From Marinobacter excellens HL-55 (GTDB taxonomy: Bacteria > Pseudomonadota > Gammaproteobacteria > Pseudomonadales > Oleiphilaceae), in NCBI GenBank assembly GCA_001314845.1, contig LJZQ01000008.1, positions 1-64,000 of the forward strand: a stretch of DNA of 64,000 bases. The letters are read 5' to 3'. The first letter of the stretch is position 1; every line of letters starts with the position of its first letter. Positions 45,593-55,021 of this stretch are shown here, piece by piece. The notes beneath the pieces were generated by a model. It did no database searches. It saw nothing but the letters and a program-made list of their open reading frames with translations, and was not told the DNA's origin. The position numbers and the translations under genes were made by a program.

Positions 45593-47077
45593 TTAAAACC
45601 TATAAGTCCAGCTGGCTGACACAGCAACTTGGTCTTTTTTGCCGCTGATGTATTCGACTTTTTTGTCGGTGGCCTGGAGGTTCAGGTCTAGCCAGCCGTT
45701 GAGTACCTGGGTGCCGTAGCCTAGCTGCAGTATTGCTATGTCCTGGCTGTTTGCCGGGGCGGTGTAGAAGACTTTGTCGTTGGGGGCGACAACTCTGGTG
45801 CTGCCATCCTTGTTGAGTTCGGCGTAGCTGGCCTTGGCGGTGAGGTTGCTGCCACTGGGGAAGAAGTGGTATGCGCCCAGGGTGACGGCTTCGGCGTCGC
45901 CTTCAAAGCTGGTGGCCATGTTGCGGCCGTAGTGGCGGTAGCCAGTGCGGTAGCGGCTGTGTTCGTAAGAGACGTTGGGCACAGCGCTGCCCATGAAGTC
46001 GTCGGCCAGGGTGTTTACGTATTCCAGAAACCATTGTTGATCTGCATTGAACAATTGGCTGGTCCAGTCTGCACCCATTAACCAGGATTTCTTTCCGGGG
46101 AAAGCGCCGGCTTCGTCTTCGCCCATCATTTCAGCGTACAGGCCCATGCTTTGCTGGCCAACACTGAAGCCGTAGCGGATGTCTATGCTGCCGAGTTGAT
46201 CGCCGGGGTCGTCTTCTTCCAGCTGGCCGTTGTCTTTGCCGATCAGAGCGTTCCAGATAGTGGAAGCGCCCTCTGGCCGCCCTTCCCCGCCAAAGATAAT
46301 GGCGCGGGACAAGCCGATGTCCAGGCCGCTTACGGGGCGGAAACTGAAGCGCATGCCGATGAGCTTGGCCTCGGGCACCGCGCGGTCTTTCTCGAACTGA
46401 CCCGCCAATACGGTGGCATTCCAGGGGCCGAGCCAGCTTAGCCAAGGTGTTTCGAAGGCGCTTGGGTCGTTCCTGGTTACCCACACAGACGGCACCGGCC
46501 GTGCATTGTTGGAGAGTATCAGGCTGGATTGCCAGCCCGGGCCCCACCATCGGTCGATGGCACCGGCGCCGAGCACCCAGTTGCTTGCGGTGGCGGCGAG
46601 GTAGCTGCCGTCCAGGCGGAATTCTTCGTCGTCGTCCGGATCATGGGCGTAGGCGGGTTTGAGGCCTGCGGCCCAGGCGTTGCCTTGCCATTGCAGGTTG
46701 AGGGAGGTACCCGCTTTAGCCAGGGCGTTGCTCTGAAAACCAGTGAAGGCCGGAATGTCTGATTGGGCGTTTACATTGAGCTCTGCCCTGAATCCCGGCT
46801 GGGCTTGTTGTTCCTGCTCAAACCTTAAGTAGGCGCTGGCCATGCCGACGGATGGCAAGTCGGCGTTGGTGCTGGCTTGGGTGCCACTCTCCAGAGCTGC
46901 CCAGTTGATAGGCCAGGTGGTTACGGAGCGGTCCAGATGGTTACGGTCTGCCAATTTTTGTACGGCAAAGCGGGCACGGGGGTCGCCAGGTTCCAGCCAG
47001 GGGGCCGCGGCAATGGAAAAGCTGCTCAGGCACGCTACCGCCCCACCGACCAGGGCCCAGTGTTTTAAGGACAACAT
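45593..47077 (-). CDS. wzi: Wzi-family capsule assembly outer-membrane protein
   Basis: Predicted beta-barrel of about 494 residues that anchors capsule at the cell surface. Signal peptide MLSLKHWALVGGAVACLSSFSIAAA, starting at ATG 47077 (the track ORF is 29 residues longer). WWGPGWQSSLILSNNARPVP and the alternating polar/aromatic strands ending in a terminal aromatic (SWTYRF) fit Wzi. It appears to be the first gene of the export and assembly operon. Confidence 0.88.
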   Translation of the reverse strand: MLSLKHWALVGGAVACLSSFSIAAAPWLEPGDPRARFAVQKLADRNHLDRSVTTWPINWAALESGTQASTNADLPSVGMASAYLRFEQEQQAQPGFRAELNVNAQSDIPAFTGFQSNALAKAGTSLNLQWQGNAWAAGLKPAYAHDPDDDEEFRLDGSYLAATASNWVLGAGAIDRWWGPGWQSSLILSNNARPVPSVWVTRNDPSAFETPWLSWLGPWNATVLAGQFEKDRAVPEAKLIGMRFSFRPVSGLDIGLSRAIIFGGEGRPEGASTIWNALIGKDNGQLEEDDPGDQLGSIDIRYGFSVGQQSMGLYAEMMGEDEAGAFPGKKSWLMGADWTSQLFNADQQWFLEYVNTLADDFMGSAVPNVSYEHSRYRTGYRHYGRNMATSFEGDAEAVTLGAYHFFPSGSNLTAKASYAELNKDGSTRVVAPNDKVFYTAPANSQDIAILQLGYGTQVLNGWLDLNLQATDKKVEYISGKKDQVAVSASWTYRF

Positions 47078-47131
47078 AGTTGTTTCTCGCAATACACGCG
47101 AACAGACAGGGATAAGAAAATTGTGAAAGCC

Positions 47132-47147
47132 CGACAGGTCCCTGTCA
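47132..47147. promoter_or_regulatory. Palindrome upstream of wzi (possible operator)
   Basis: gacagg-tc-cctgtc is a perfect inverted repeat about 55 bp upstream of the wzi start. A further half site (agacagg) lies about 25 bp closer to the gene. Position suits a regulator site for the capsule operon; the binding protein is unknown. Confidence 0.35.
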
Positions 47148-47265
47148 GTTAAACCCGGACTCACTGGAGATGAGTGTTACAGGACTGTTACGATTGTACC
47201 GGTCACCCTGTGACAAGCAAGTTACAAACCTCCCCTTCGCACCCCGCTCCCTGCCTTTTGGCGCT

Positions 47266-47296
47266 ATAAAAAAACCCGCGAAACCGCGGGTTAAAA
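47266..47296 (-). terminator. Intrinsic terminator after the subtilase gene
   Basis: On the minus strand aacccgcg-gttt-cgcgggtt followed by seven T. It lies about 135 nt past the subtilase stop and insulates the wzi operon from it. Confidence 0.9.
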
Positions 47297-47430
47297 TAAG
47301 GTCGCAATAAGGATGCAAGCTTGCGGAGGGGTTAAGGCCATCAATCCTGCAAGCCCCCATTCCGCACTGCATAAACATTGTCATACTATAAACCAGATAT
47401 GTCCACCCCCAATACCCGTTTGTTGCCAGA

Positions 47431-49128
47431 TTATTCCGGGTTGAGAGGTAGACTTTGGTTGAACCTGCAGTTTTGGGCGTTAGCATCGCAGACATCAAAC
47501 CAAAGGGTGTCTTGCGCTGGCGCCACGCCAGGCACCAGGAATCTAGGCTCTGTACTTTCGGCGATGATCTGTTTGCCGCCTTGAGGATCACTTTTAAGCA
47601 CCACATGACGCTGGTCGCCCGTTAAGGGCTCATCGTTTATGGTCAGCTCAAACAGGGCGTTGAAATCCAGATCAGCTGGCTGATTGTTAAGGTAGGGCCC
47701 ACGATTGCATCGCAACGGGCAATCCCAAATCGGCCTTAAGCGCACATTGGGAGCGGTCTGGTCCATGATTACCCTGTCGAGGGCCAGGCCGGCGTCTGCT
47801 ACCCGGCGGGTGCCAGTGAGTAATGAAAGGTCGATGCCAAGCAAAGAATCACTGGCTGGCCGGGCGGTCACTGTTAGGTGTTCAGCAAGCGCTGCTGGTT
47901 CCAGTGCTGGGTTTTGTTGTTTAAGCAACGCAGCAATGCCAGCCACCAGAGGTGAAGCGAATGAGGTGCCACTCACGGCGATGAGCCGGCCACGTTGGTC
48001 CAGAGACGTTACCCGAACCCCCAGGGCAGCCAGGTCTACGTTGTCTCCGGTGTTAGAGAACTCGGCAAGCTGGCCGTCTGCCTGGACTGCCGCAACGGTG
48101 AGGACGTTGGCGCAGTTGGCCGGGGTGAAGGTTGATGCATCTGTACTACTGTTCCCAGCGGCCACGACCACCAAAACGCCACGGCTATGGGCATAGTCTA
48201 TGGCGTCTTGCAGGAAGAAGGGGCATTCTGCCACGCCCTCACTGCCAAGAGACGCGTTGATGATATCGACCGGCGCGGGGAGCGCCGGCACGCCATCAAT
48301 AGAGGGATCCCCTGCCAGCCAGCGTATGCCCAGCGCGGTGTCTGCCAACGAGCCGGCTACCTGCCCTTGATCGTTGCAGCTGAGTGCGCGGGCGGCCACC
48401 ACATTGGGGGCGACAATCCCGGTGATGCCCGTATTATTATTGGCTATGGCCGCCATAACGGCGGTTACCGCGGTGCCGTGGGCGCCATCACACACCGGGT
48501 TAATGTCCGGTTCCAAGAACGTAGAAGAGAGGCCCTCCGGGGAGGCCAGGTTGTACCCCGTTTGGTAATTCAAATCCCGGATGTTGTAGAAACCGGAATC
48601 CAGCACACCGATGCTCGGTTGTTGGCTAATGAAGACGCGCAGGTAGGCATCCAGGATGTTCTGAACACCCGCCGTCAGCGGGCCAGGTGCTTGCCAGGAC
48701 GTTTGCTGACTAAACCCCGGGTCTGTCGGTTCGGCATTGGTAGCTTGTGGCGTGACGGCACCGCTGGCGCCTGCGCTGTCGTCGGGAGCCAGCCGTTGAG
48801 GCGGCTCTGGCTGCGGCGGTATAGTCACTACATGATCCTGCGCAATCTTGAGCACGCCGGGCAAGCGACGCAACTGATCCATGGCGGCGGCTTCGTTACC
48901 CGGTGTTACGTTGGTAAGCCCAAGGGCGCCATGGCGCTCGAAACCCGGAGGCAGCTGCACCCCCTCTTCAAATTTAACCAAGATGCGCCCAGTAGGCTGG
49001 CCGGGGGTAAAGTTGAGCCGTTTGGCGTTATCAGGGAGGTTTCCCGGCAATTGGGATTGCTGAGCCACGGCATGGATCGCGGGCCATACCGCCAAACAGA
49101 GCCCGACAAAGATTAGACGAAGGCCCAT
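47431..49128 (-). CDS. S8 family serine peptidase (subtilase), secreted
   Basis: 565 residues. Signal peptide MGLRLIFVGLCLAVWPAIHAVAQ, an N-terminal propeptide-like region (about 45-105), a Pro-rich linker, then the protease domain: Asp in GVLDSGF, His in DGAHGTAVTAVMA, oxyanion Asn in VVVAAGNSS and Ser in SGTSFASPLVAG. The C-terminal 110 residues form an extra beta-rich domain with paired cysteines (DCPLRCNRG, DVCDANAQNC). Its ATG overlaps the lipoprotein stop (TAATG), so the two proteins are translated together. Confidence 0.92.
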   Translation of the reverse strand: MGLRLIFVGLCLAVWPAIHAVAQQSQLPGNLPDNAKRLNFTPGQPTGRILVKFEEGVQLPPGFERHGALGLTNVTPGNEAAAMDQLRRLPGVLKIAQDHVVTIPPQPEPPQRLAPDDSAGASGAVTPQATNAEPTDPGFSQQTSWQAPGPLTAGVQNILDAYLRVFISQQPSIGVLDSGFYNIRDLNYQTGYNLASPEGLSSTFLEPDINPVCDGAHGTAVTAVMAAIANNNTGITGIVAPNVVAARALSCNDQGQVAGSLADTALGIRWLAGDPSIDGVPALPAPVDIINASLGSEGVAECPFFLQDAIDYAHSRGVLVVVAAGNSSTDASTFTPANCANVLTVAAVQADGQLAEFSNTGDNVDLAALGVRVTSLDQRGRLIAVSGTSFASPLVAGIAALLKQQNPALEPAALAEHLTVTARPASDSLLGIDLSLLTGTRRVADAGLALDRVIMDQTAPNVRLRPIWDCPLRCNRGPYLNNQPADLDFNALFELTINDEPLTGDQRHVVLKSDPQGGKQIIAESTEPRFLVPGVAPAQDTLWFDVCDANAQNCRFNQSLPLNPE

Positions 49129-49883
49129 TAAAACACCTCACACAACAGATTTTGGGTGGCTCTAACCCGCACAAGGCCGTTTAATGCCATAAACGCCTCT
49201 TTGAGGAGGAACTCGCCGGCTTGCCATTCACCAAACCGTGAATCGGTCACAAAAAATGAGTAATAGCCGCCATCCGGGCTGTAGGCCATTGGCCCCAGAG
49301 TCGCGACCAGGTCAGCCGGCAACCCGAGCGTCGTAAGCAAGTCTTGCTGGGTTTGCAGCAGACGTTTGGCGTAGTCTCCATGGTTTTCGATGGCTTGTTC
49401 GGCATTATCGAGGGCTTGCTGTAACAGCGGCAAAGTGAGTTCGCCAATGCGATACAACCTAAGGTTGGCATCCAGGTTAACCAATGCGCGGTCGAGAACC
49501 GGGTGTGTTGCCTGGTTTTCCGGAGCAAATGGCGCTAGTTGCTGCTCTCTTTCGTTAAAGGTCTGCAGGCCAGTGAGGTAGGCGTAATCTGCCAGAAATC
49601 TATACAGAGCCAGAGGTTGCTGTAGCTCGAGCAAGGTATCTCTCTCGGCTAAGGTCCGCTCAGCTTGGGCGACCACAGCGCTCGCGATGCTATCTGGCTC
49701 GTCCGGGCCTGGCGCTGGCTCGTTACTGGGCGGGGGCGATGTTGTGCGGTCGCCATCGGTTGTTACGTCTGGCTCAGGAGGCGCGTCACTGCCACCCCCT
49801 CCTCCACCACAGCCGGCGAGTACGAAAAGTAAAAAAATCAGGGTTAGGAGTTTGATACGGCACCTTTTACTATCAAATATCAC
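49128..49883 (-). CDS. Lipoprotein coupled to the subtilase
   Basis: 251 residues with a type II signal peptide: LIFLLFVLAGC then a glycine run and an acidic, Pro-rich linker. The mature part (about 65-250) is helical (LFRFLADYAY-like, LDNAEQAIENHGDYAKRLLQ) and unrecognised. It is co-translated with the downstream S8 peptidase, so it may act as substrate, anchor, inhibitor or chaperone for it. Promoter presumably in the 247-bp divergent gap toward 50131. Confidence 0.72.
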   Translation of the reverse strand: MIFDSKRCRIKLLTLIFLLFVLAGCGGGGGGSDAPPEPDVTTDGDRTTSPPPSNEPAPGPDEPDSIASAVVAQAERTLAERDTLLELQQPLALYRFLADYAYLTGLQTFNEREQQLAPFAPENQATHPVLDRALVNLDANLRLYRIGELTLPLLQQALDNAEQAIENHGDYAKRLLQTQQDLLTTLGLPADLVATLGPMAYSPDGGYYSFFVTDSRFGEWQAGEFLLKEAFMALNGLVRVRATQNLLCEVF

Positions 49884-50130
49884 TACATATTTCGGATTTT
49901 AAACCACTTGTTACCGATATCCAACTGCGCAGTCGTTTTCGCTCAGGCCTTACATGGGCTGCTTTTCTCTCGTGGGAAACTTACTTAATAATGGTTGATC
50001 CGGCTAAAAATGCTACAAGTTCCCACCATTATCGCCCCCACCATTCATTAAGCGGTAAAAAAACCGCAACATTTATTTAGGATAATACTGTTTATTCGAC
50101 AAATTCAAAAACTCAATATGGCACGCTAAA

Positions 50131-51696
50131 ATGAACGATGGGGCAGTTAACAAAACCCGCAGAACTCTGCTGGCCGGCGTAGGAGGCATCTCTGTTGCGG
50201 GCATCAGCGGGTGTTTCGGTGGTAGTAGCGACAACGGATCAACGCTAGTGGCGCCGCCACAAGACAGCCCCACAAAGCCTCCTATTACCGAAGTTCCAGA
50301 AGAACCCATCAGCCCGGAACCCCCTGAGGTCAATGAGTCGATCTTTCCGAGCGACGGCACGCACCCTCCGCGCGGTATTCACGCCAGTTTTGTGGAAGAT
50401 CCCTACACTTCAAGAACGCTGACCTGGTTTACCGATGGTCACGATGAACCCCAGTCTTTCATTCGCTACACCCAGGATGAGTCGCTCGTCGACAAATGGG
50501 GATCAGGGCAGGCATTGCCTCAAAACATGGAAGTCAGCGAACCCAGCGACACGTTTGGCGTTGAGGTGCGAACACACCGGGTAACTCTTCGGGCACTGGA
50601 TCCGAACAGGTCGCTTTTCTATCAGGTAGGATCGGATGTGGGCGGGTGGTCGGGCATTCATACCCTGAAACCGATTCCCGAAGAAAGCTGGCGCTTTGTG
50701 CATTTCGGCGACCATGGCACAACGCCCAACGCTCAGAAAGTTCATGATGAGTTGCTCAGACACCCCGCGGATTTGTGCCTGATAGCCGGCGACCTTTCCT
50801 ACGCCGACGGTAATCAGCCTGTTTGGGATACCTGGTTTGATCAAAACGAGCCGTACCTGTCGTCTCACGTGATGCTTGCAGCGGCCGGTAATCATGAGAA
50901 CAAAGACGGATCGTTTAAAAGCTCTGCTGGTGCCTTTAAAAGTCGGCTATCGCATCCGCAGCCAGGTATATCCGTCACCGCATCAAACCCCGGCAGCACC
51001 TTTTACAGTTTCGACGTTGGGCGTGTTCATTTCCTGGTAAGCAGCGCCGGCGCTGTTATTGAGGATTTTTCGTTACCAGAGGAGCTGATCAACATGGAGG
51101 TTGACCTCTCAAAGGCTGCTATTCGACGCCTGGCGGGTGAGATCGATTTTATCGTTATTTTACAACACTACCCCATTTGGACAGATCAGGAAGGCCGCTC
51201 GCCGGCAAACTTCACACTTGTGTCGCTTCAGGAGCAGATTCTGGTCCGATATGGGGTTGATCTTTTGCTTGTAGGCCATGATCACGTTTATCAGCGCTCC
51301 GCTCCTATGGCCTATGGTTTTCGGAATCCCATCGGCTACATGCAGGTGATGGCCGGCACCGGAGGGGTATCTGTTCGCCTTTTTGACGACAACGGTTTCC
51401 AACGTTGGAGTGAATCTGAATTTGTGGGTATTGGGTTTGTTACCTATGACGTTGAACCGGGCGTGATTCGTGGAAACTTCTGGGGTGCAGCCCCTGTCGG
51501 GCTCGATAATGAATCCCGCCAAATCGTAAACGAAGATTTTGAAATTCGGGACTCTTTTGAAGTTAAGAAACGGTCGCTGGCCTCGATTAAATCTGCTGCG
51601 GTGATGCCCCGAGACCCGAAAATTCTTTTAAAGGATTATTCGATGATCGCTTACCACACGAAGCTCAGGAACCACAGAGACGAGCATGGGTGCTAG
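50131..51696 (+). CDS. TAT-exported purple-acid-type metallophosphatase
   Basis: 521 residues. The N terminus has a twin-arginine motif KTRRTLLAGVGG and a lipobox-like GISGC, so it is exported folded and possibly lipidated. After an Fn3-like domain (about 80-175) comes the metallophosphoesterase core: FGDHGT, LIAGDLSYADG, AAAGNHENKD, ILQHYPIW and LLVGHDHVYQRS, the five blocks that bind two metals. A role in phosphate release outside the cytoplasm is expected. The last 20 residues run into sequence of the broken phoD gene. Confidence 0.87.
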   Translation: MNDGAVNKTRRTLLAGVGGISVAGISGCFGGSSDNGSTLVAPPQDSPTKPPITEVPEEPISPEPPEVNESIFPSDGTHPPRGIHASFVEDPYTSRTLTWFTDGHDEPQSFIRYTQDESLVDKWGSGQALPQNMEVSEPSDTFGVEVRTHRVTLRALDPNRSLFYQVGSDVGGWSGIHTLKPIPEESWRFVHFGDHGTTPNAQKVHDELLRHPADLCLIAGDLSYADGNQPVWDTWFDQNEPYLSSHVMLAAAGNHENKDGSFKSSAGAFKSRLSHPQPGISVTASNPGSTFYSFDVGRVHFLVSSAGAVIEDFSLPEELINMEVDLSKAAIRRLAGEIDFIVILQHYPIWTDQEGRSPANFTLVSLQEQILVRYGVDLLLVGHDHVYQRSAPMAYGFRNPIGYMQVMAGTGGVSVRLFDDNGFQRWSESEFVGIGFVTYDVEPGVIRGNFWGAAPVGLDNESRQIVNEDFEIRDSFEVKKRSLASIKSAAVMPRDPKILLKDYSMIAYHTKLRNHRDEHGC

Positions 51697-53019
51697 TTCA
51701 GCAAGGCAGGGTCAGCACCGATAAACGATTGGATTGGACGGTTAAAGTCGATGCAACGGGGTTGCTCCCTTCAACAACGTACTATTACGCTTTCGCGGCG
51801 CTCGGAAGAACATCCCTTGTGGGGAAGACAAGAACTGCCCCTGATACGCACACGAATTGTAAAGACCTCAGAATTGCCAACGTATCCTGTTCGTCGTTCT
51901 GGTCAATGGAGTTCCATCCCTACCGTGAAATTGGTGAACGACAAGATATCGATCTCGTTTGCCACTCGGGCGATTATATTTATGAGTTCGTTGACGACAA
52001 AGGTTGGTTCAGGGCGAGAAACGACCGTTTCGACTTGGACTATGTCGACTTCAGGAAATGGTTTAATCGGGATGAGTGCGCAAGGCGCTATGCTTTGTAC
52101 CGAAGCGACCCTGATCTGATACGAGCCCATCAGTGCGCTCCTTTCACGATCATGCCGGATCAACATGATTTTGACGACGAAGTTGATCCAGATACCGGTC
52201 TGGAATTCACAGAAGCAGATGCGTCGCTCGCAGAACGAATCAAGAGCAGCGTTCTGGGTTATAGTAAATCAAGTCAATATGTCGCAGCTCGGTACAACCG
52301 AGGTCTTGCCTGTCGCTCGCACCTTATTTGGTGATCGCGCATCAGGGCCGGAGCTTTATACAAGCGGTTGGGGTGGTTTCCCAAATGCTCGCCGAGAGCT
52401 CTATGCCTTTATGCGCGAAAACAGCATCATCGATAATGTTGTTCTCTCCGGCGACAGCCACGGCTGGTTCGCCCACGATCTGGTTGAGGACCCCTCGATA
52501 CCCAACTATCTGCCTGCGCTCTCCTCCTCTGGCCCTGGCGGGCTGTTGCAGACCGTCGGTGTTGAATTGGTGCCCAGCTCTCTGGGGCGACCGGGCGGAG
52601 GGGAGGTCGTCGCTGGTATCATCTACGAACAGACCATGGGCCGAGCCGTGCGCGAGGACTATGACAATTTCCATGAAAACTTCGTACCGCTAGGAAAGGC
52701 AGCCATCAAGGCACTTGAGACGGCAGCTAAGCTTGCAAATCCAAATCTCCGCTATTTCAACTGGCGTTCGTATGGTTACGGGATCTCCCACATAACCGAG
52801 AACAGCCACATTTTCGAGCTTTGGGAGGTGGCCTACCCTAAAGCAAACGGGCGAAGTAAACTCATCCAGCAGTTTGATAACCGAAAAGGAAATCCTGGCC
52901 TACTCGCCAGAAATCTCTTTGGGCGCTCCGAAACTGGGGGCACTGACGACGTTGATCGTGACAGCCTGCCACCTGAACAGACCCAAGCGCGCGAATTCAC
53001 CGAACAGATCGATCGCTAG
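51640..53019 (+). pseudogene. phoD-like alkaline phosphatase, broken
   Basis: Two overlapping ORFs carry the pieces of one PhoD-family phosphatase. The 5' ORF (51690-52334) has VKVDATGLLPSTTYYYAFAA, CHSGDYIYE and RRYALYRSDPDLIRAH. The 3' ORF (52165-53019) has FWVIVNQVNMSQL, NVVLSGDSHGWFAHDL and SSSGPGG. The frames switch near 52230. The middle segment with further metal ligands is largely missing, and the N-terminal domain with the signal peptide is also absent; it seems lost at the junction with the upstream phosphatase gene. PhoD would hydrolyse phosphomonoesters or diesters. Confidence 0.78.
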
Positions 53020-53034
53020 GCAGTCGCCAGATTA

Positions 53035-54960
53035 TCAGGCTTTATACCGCCTTAGGTGTTCTTGCAACCGCTCTGCCAGGTCTTGCAGTGCTTGAGCGGA
53101 GTTGTTGGTTGCACTTGCGTTTTCTTCACTGGTGAGGGCAATTTGGCGTATGTGGTCCAAACGTTTGTTGATGTCTTCCGCCACCATACTTTGTTCTTCC
53201 GCTGCGCTGGCCATTTCTACGTTGGCGCCACGGATGGACTGTGCGGCCTCACGCAGGGATTCGATGGCCACGCCGGCCTCTTCAATTAAACTGCTGGTTT
53301 TTTTCGCCAGCTGGCTCCCGGTGTCAATAACCCCAACAACATCGCCAACGCCGTTTTGCAGCTGCTCAATCTGGGTATGAATTTCCTGCACGGATTCCTG
53401 GGTTCGGCCCGCCAGCCTGCGCACCTCATCGGCTACCACCGCAAAGCCCCGGCCGTGCTCTCCGGCTCTGGCCGCCTCTATGGCGGCGTTGAGTGCCAGC
53501 AGGTTGGTTTGTTCGGCAATGCCCTCGATAACAAACAGTATGCTGCCAATACTAGACGATGCCTCTTTAAGCATTGCACCGGCCTCAGCGGCGCTTTGAT
53601 TGTTATCAAGCTGGTTTGAGATGGCTTGTGTGGTTTGATCTATCAGCGAACGGCCGCTTTCTGCCAGCGAATCCGCCTGTGTGGCTATGTTCTCTGCCCG
53701 GGTGGCGCTCTCTGCAACGGTTTGCGCGGTTGCCGTCATTTCATTCATGGCGGCGGCCACCTGCTCGGTTTCTTCGCTTTGATCGCCAATCACCGCGGCG
53801 GATTGACCGGCAATGGTCTCCAGGTGTGACGCTGATTCTAAAAGCTGATGCGATGACGCTTTGGTTTCTGAAATGGTTTGTTGCAGCCGGTCCAGCAGGC
53901 GATCAAACCCTTTGGCCATTTGGCCAAGCTCGTCGGATTTGCTGGCATTGAACCGAATGGTCATGTCGCCTTCGCCGTCTGCGATGTCTTCAATGGCAGC
54001 AATCATCGACTGGAGCGGGCGCCCCACTACCCATTGCACCAGCAGGCTGAGAATGACGACCAAAATCAACCCGCCGGCTGCGATCCAAAGCAACGATTGA
54101 ACGACTTGTCGTGTAACCAAGCCAGACACCTCGTCCTGTGAATAACCGGTTACAATGTCATATCGCCACGGTTTAAAAAGCTCGGTGCTAAGTTGCCACC
54201 GCTCGGGTGTCGTTTCGAGGATGTTCTCCAGCTCGTCGGTCTGGACGGTGTCTGAGTGCATCCGCACCCTGCCCTGGTCGTCAATTACGGCGATGAAGCC
54301 ATCCTGCAGTACGCTTGCCGCAGACACCACCTGTTCGATTTGTGCCAGGTCTGCTGAATAGCCTACATACCAGATACCCACAACCTCCCCGGCTGCGTTT
54401 TTCAATGGCGAATAGGCGGTGATGTAGGGGTTGCCCAGTATATCAACCTGGCCAAAGTAAGCTTCGCCACGACTGATTGCCTGCCCGGCGGCGCCGCTCA
54501 TGTTGAGTTTGGTACCAATGGCGCGGGTGCCGTCGGACTTCTGAACATTGGTGGAGACACGAATAAATTCGCTGCCTTGGCGAACAAATAGCGTGGCTGT
54601 ACCACCCATAATGTCGGTAACGCCATCAACCAACGCAAAGTTGTTGTTGATTAACTCGTTACCCAGATACAGGCCGGGGGCATTGGTGCCTCCTACCGCC
54701 GACATACCACGAATGCTAGCCGGGCCAAGGTCTTGTCCGCGCTCGATTAACAAGTTCAGTGAGCTGCGTACCCGTTCGAGCATCAAGTTGTTGGTCACCG
54801 AGAAAATTTTGATCACTTCGCCTGTAAGCAATGCACTGGTTTTTGCCACGTCTTCCGAAATGCTGTAGCGGGTGTCGACGGATGAGACAACACTCACGGC
54901 GACAGCAAACACGACCAACAACCCGAACACAGCCGATATGAACACGTTACGAATGGACAT
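53035..54960 (-). CDS. Methyl-accepting chemotaxis protein with Cache domain
   Basis: About 641 residues from ATG 54960 (gaggg upstream); the track adds 20 residues. One helix near the N terminus, a periplasmic Cache_3-Cache_2 type sensor ([45 protein letters not shown]), a second helix ([19 protein letters not shown]), HAMP ([20 protein letters not shown]) and the signalling hairpin [21 protein letters not shown]. No CheR pentapeptide; ends HLRRYKA. Ligand unknown. It is 62 bp downstream of the PAS receptor and may be in the same transcript. Confidence 0.92.
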   Translation of the reverse strand: MSIRNVFISAVFGLLVVFAVAVSVVSSVDTRYSISEDVAKTSALLTGEVIKIFSVTNNLMLERVRSSLNLLIERGQDLGPASIRGMSAVGGTNAPGLYLGNELINNNFALVDGVTDIMGGTATLFVRQGSEFIRVSTNVQKSDGTRAIGTKLNMSGAAGQAISRGEAYFGQVDILGNPYITAYSPLKNAAGEVVGIWYVGYSADLAQIEQVVSAASVLQDGFIAVIDDQGRVRMHSDTVQTDELENILETTPERWQLSTELFKPWRYDIVTGYSQDEVSGLVTRQVVQSLLWIAAGGLILVVILSLLVQWVVGRPLQSMIAAIEDIADGEGDMTIRFNASKSDELGQMAKGFDRLLDRLQQTISETKASSHQLLESASHLETIAGQSAAVIGDQSEETEQVAAAMNEMTATAQTVAESATRAENIATQADSLAESGRSLIDQTTQAISNQLDNNQSAAEAGAMLKEASSSIGSILFVIEGIAEQTNLLALNAAIEAARAGEHGRGFAVVADEVRRLAGRTQESVQEIHTQIEQLQNGVGDVVGVIDTGSQLAKKTSSLIEEAGVAIESLREAAQSIRGANVEMASAAEEQSMVAEDINKRLDHIRQIALTSEENASATNNSAQALQDLAERLQEHLRRYKA

Positions 54961-55021
54961 TGAGCGTTCCCTCAAAGCAATGTATTTTTTCTTGCATCTG
55001 ACCTGGCAACACTGCCTCAAG

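Noticed and set aside
48187-49116. Plus-strand ORF of 309 aa
   Set aside because: Antisense to the subtilase, whose catalytic motifs are clear.
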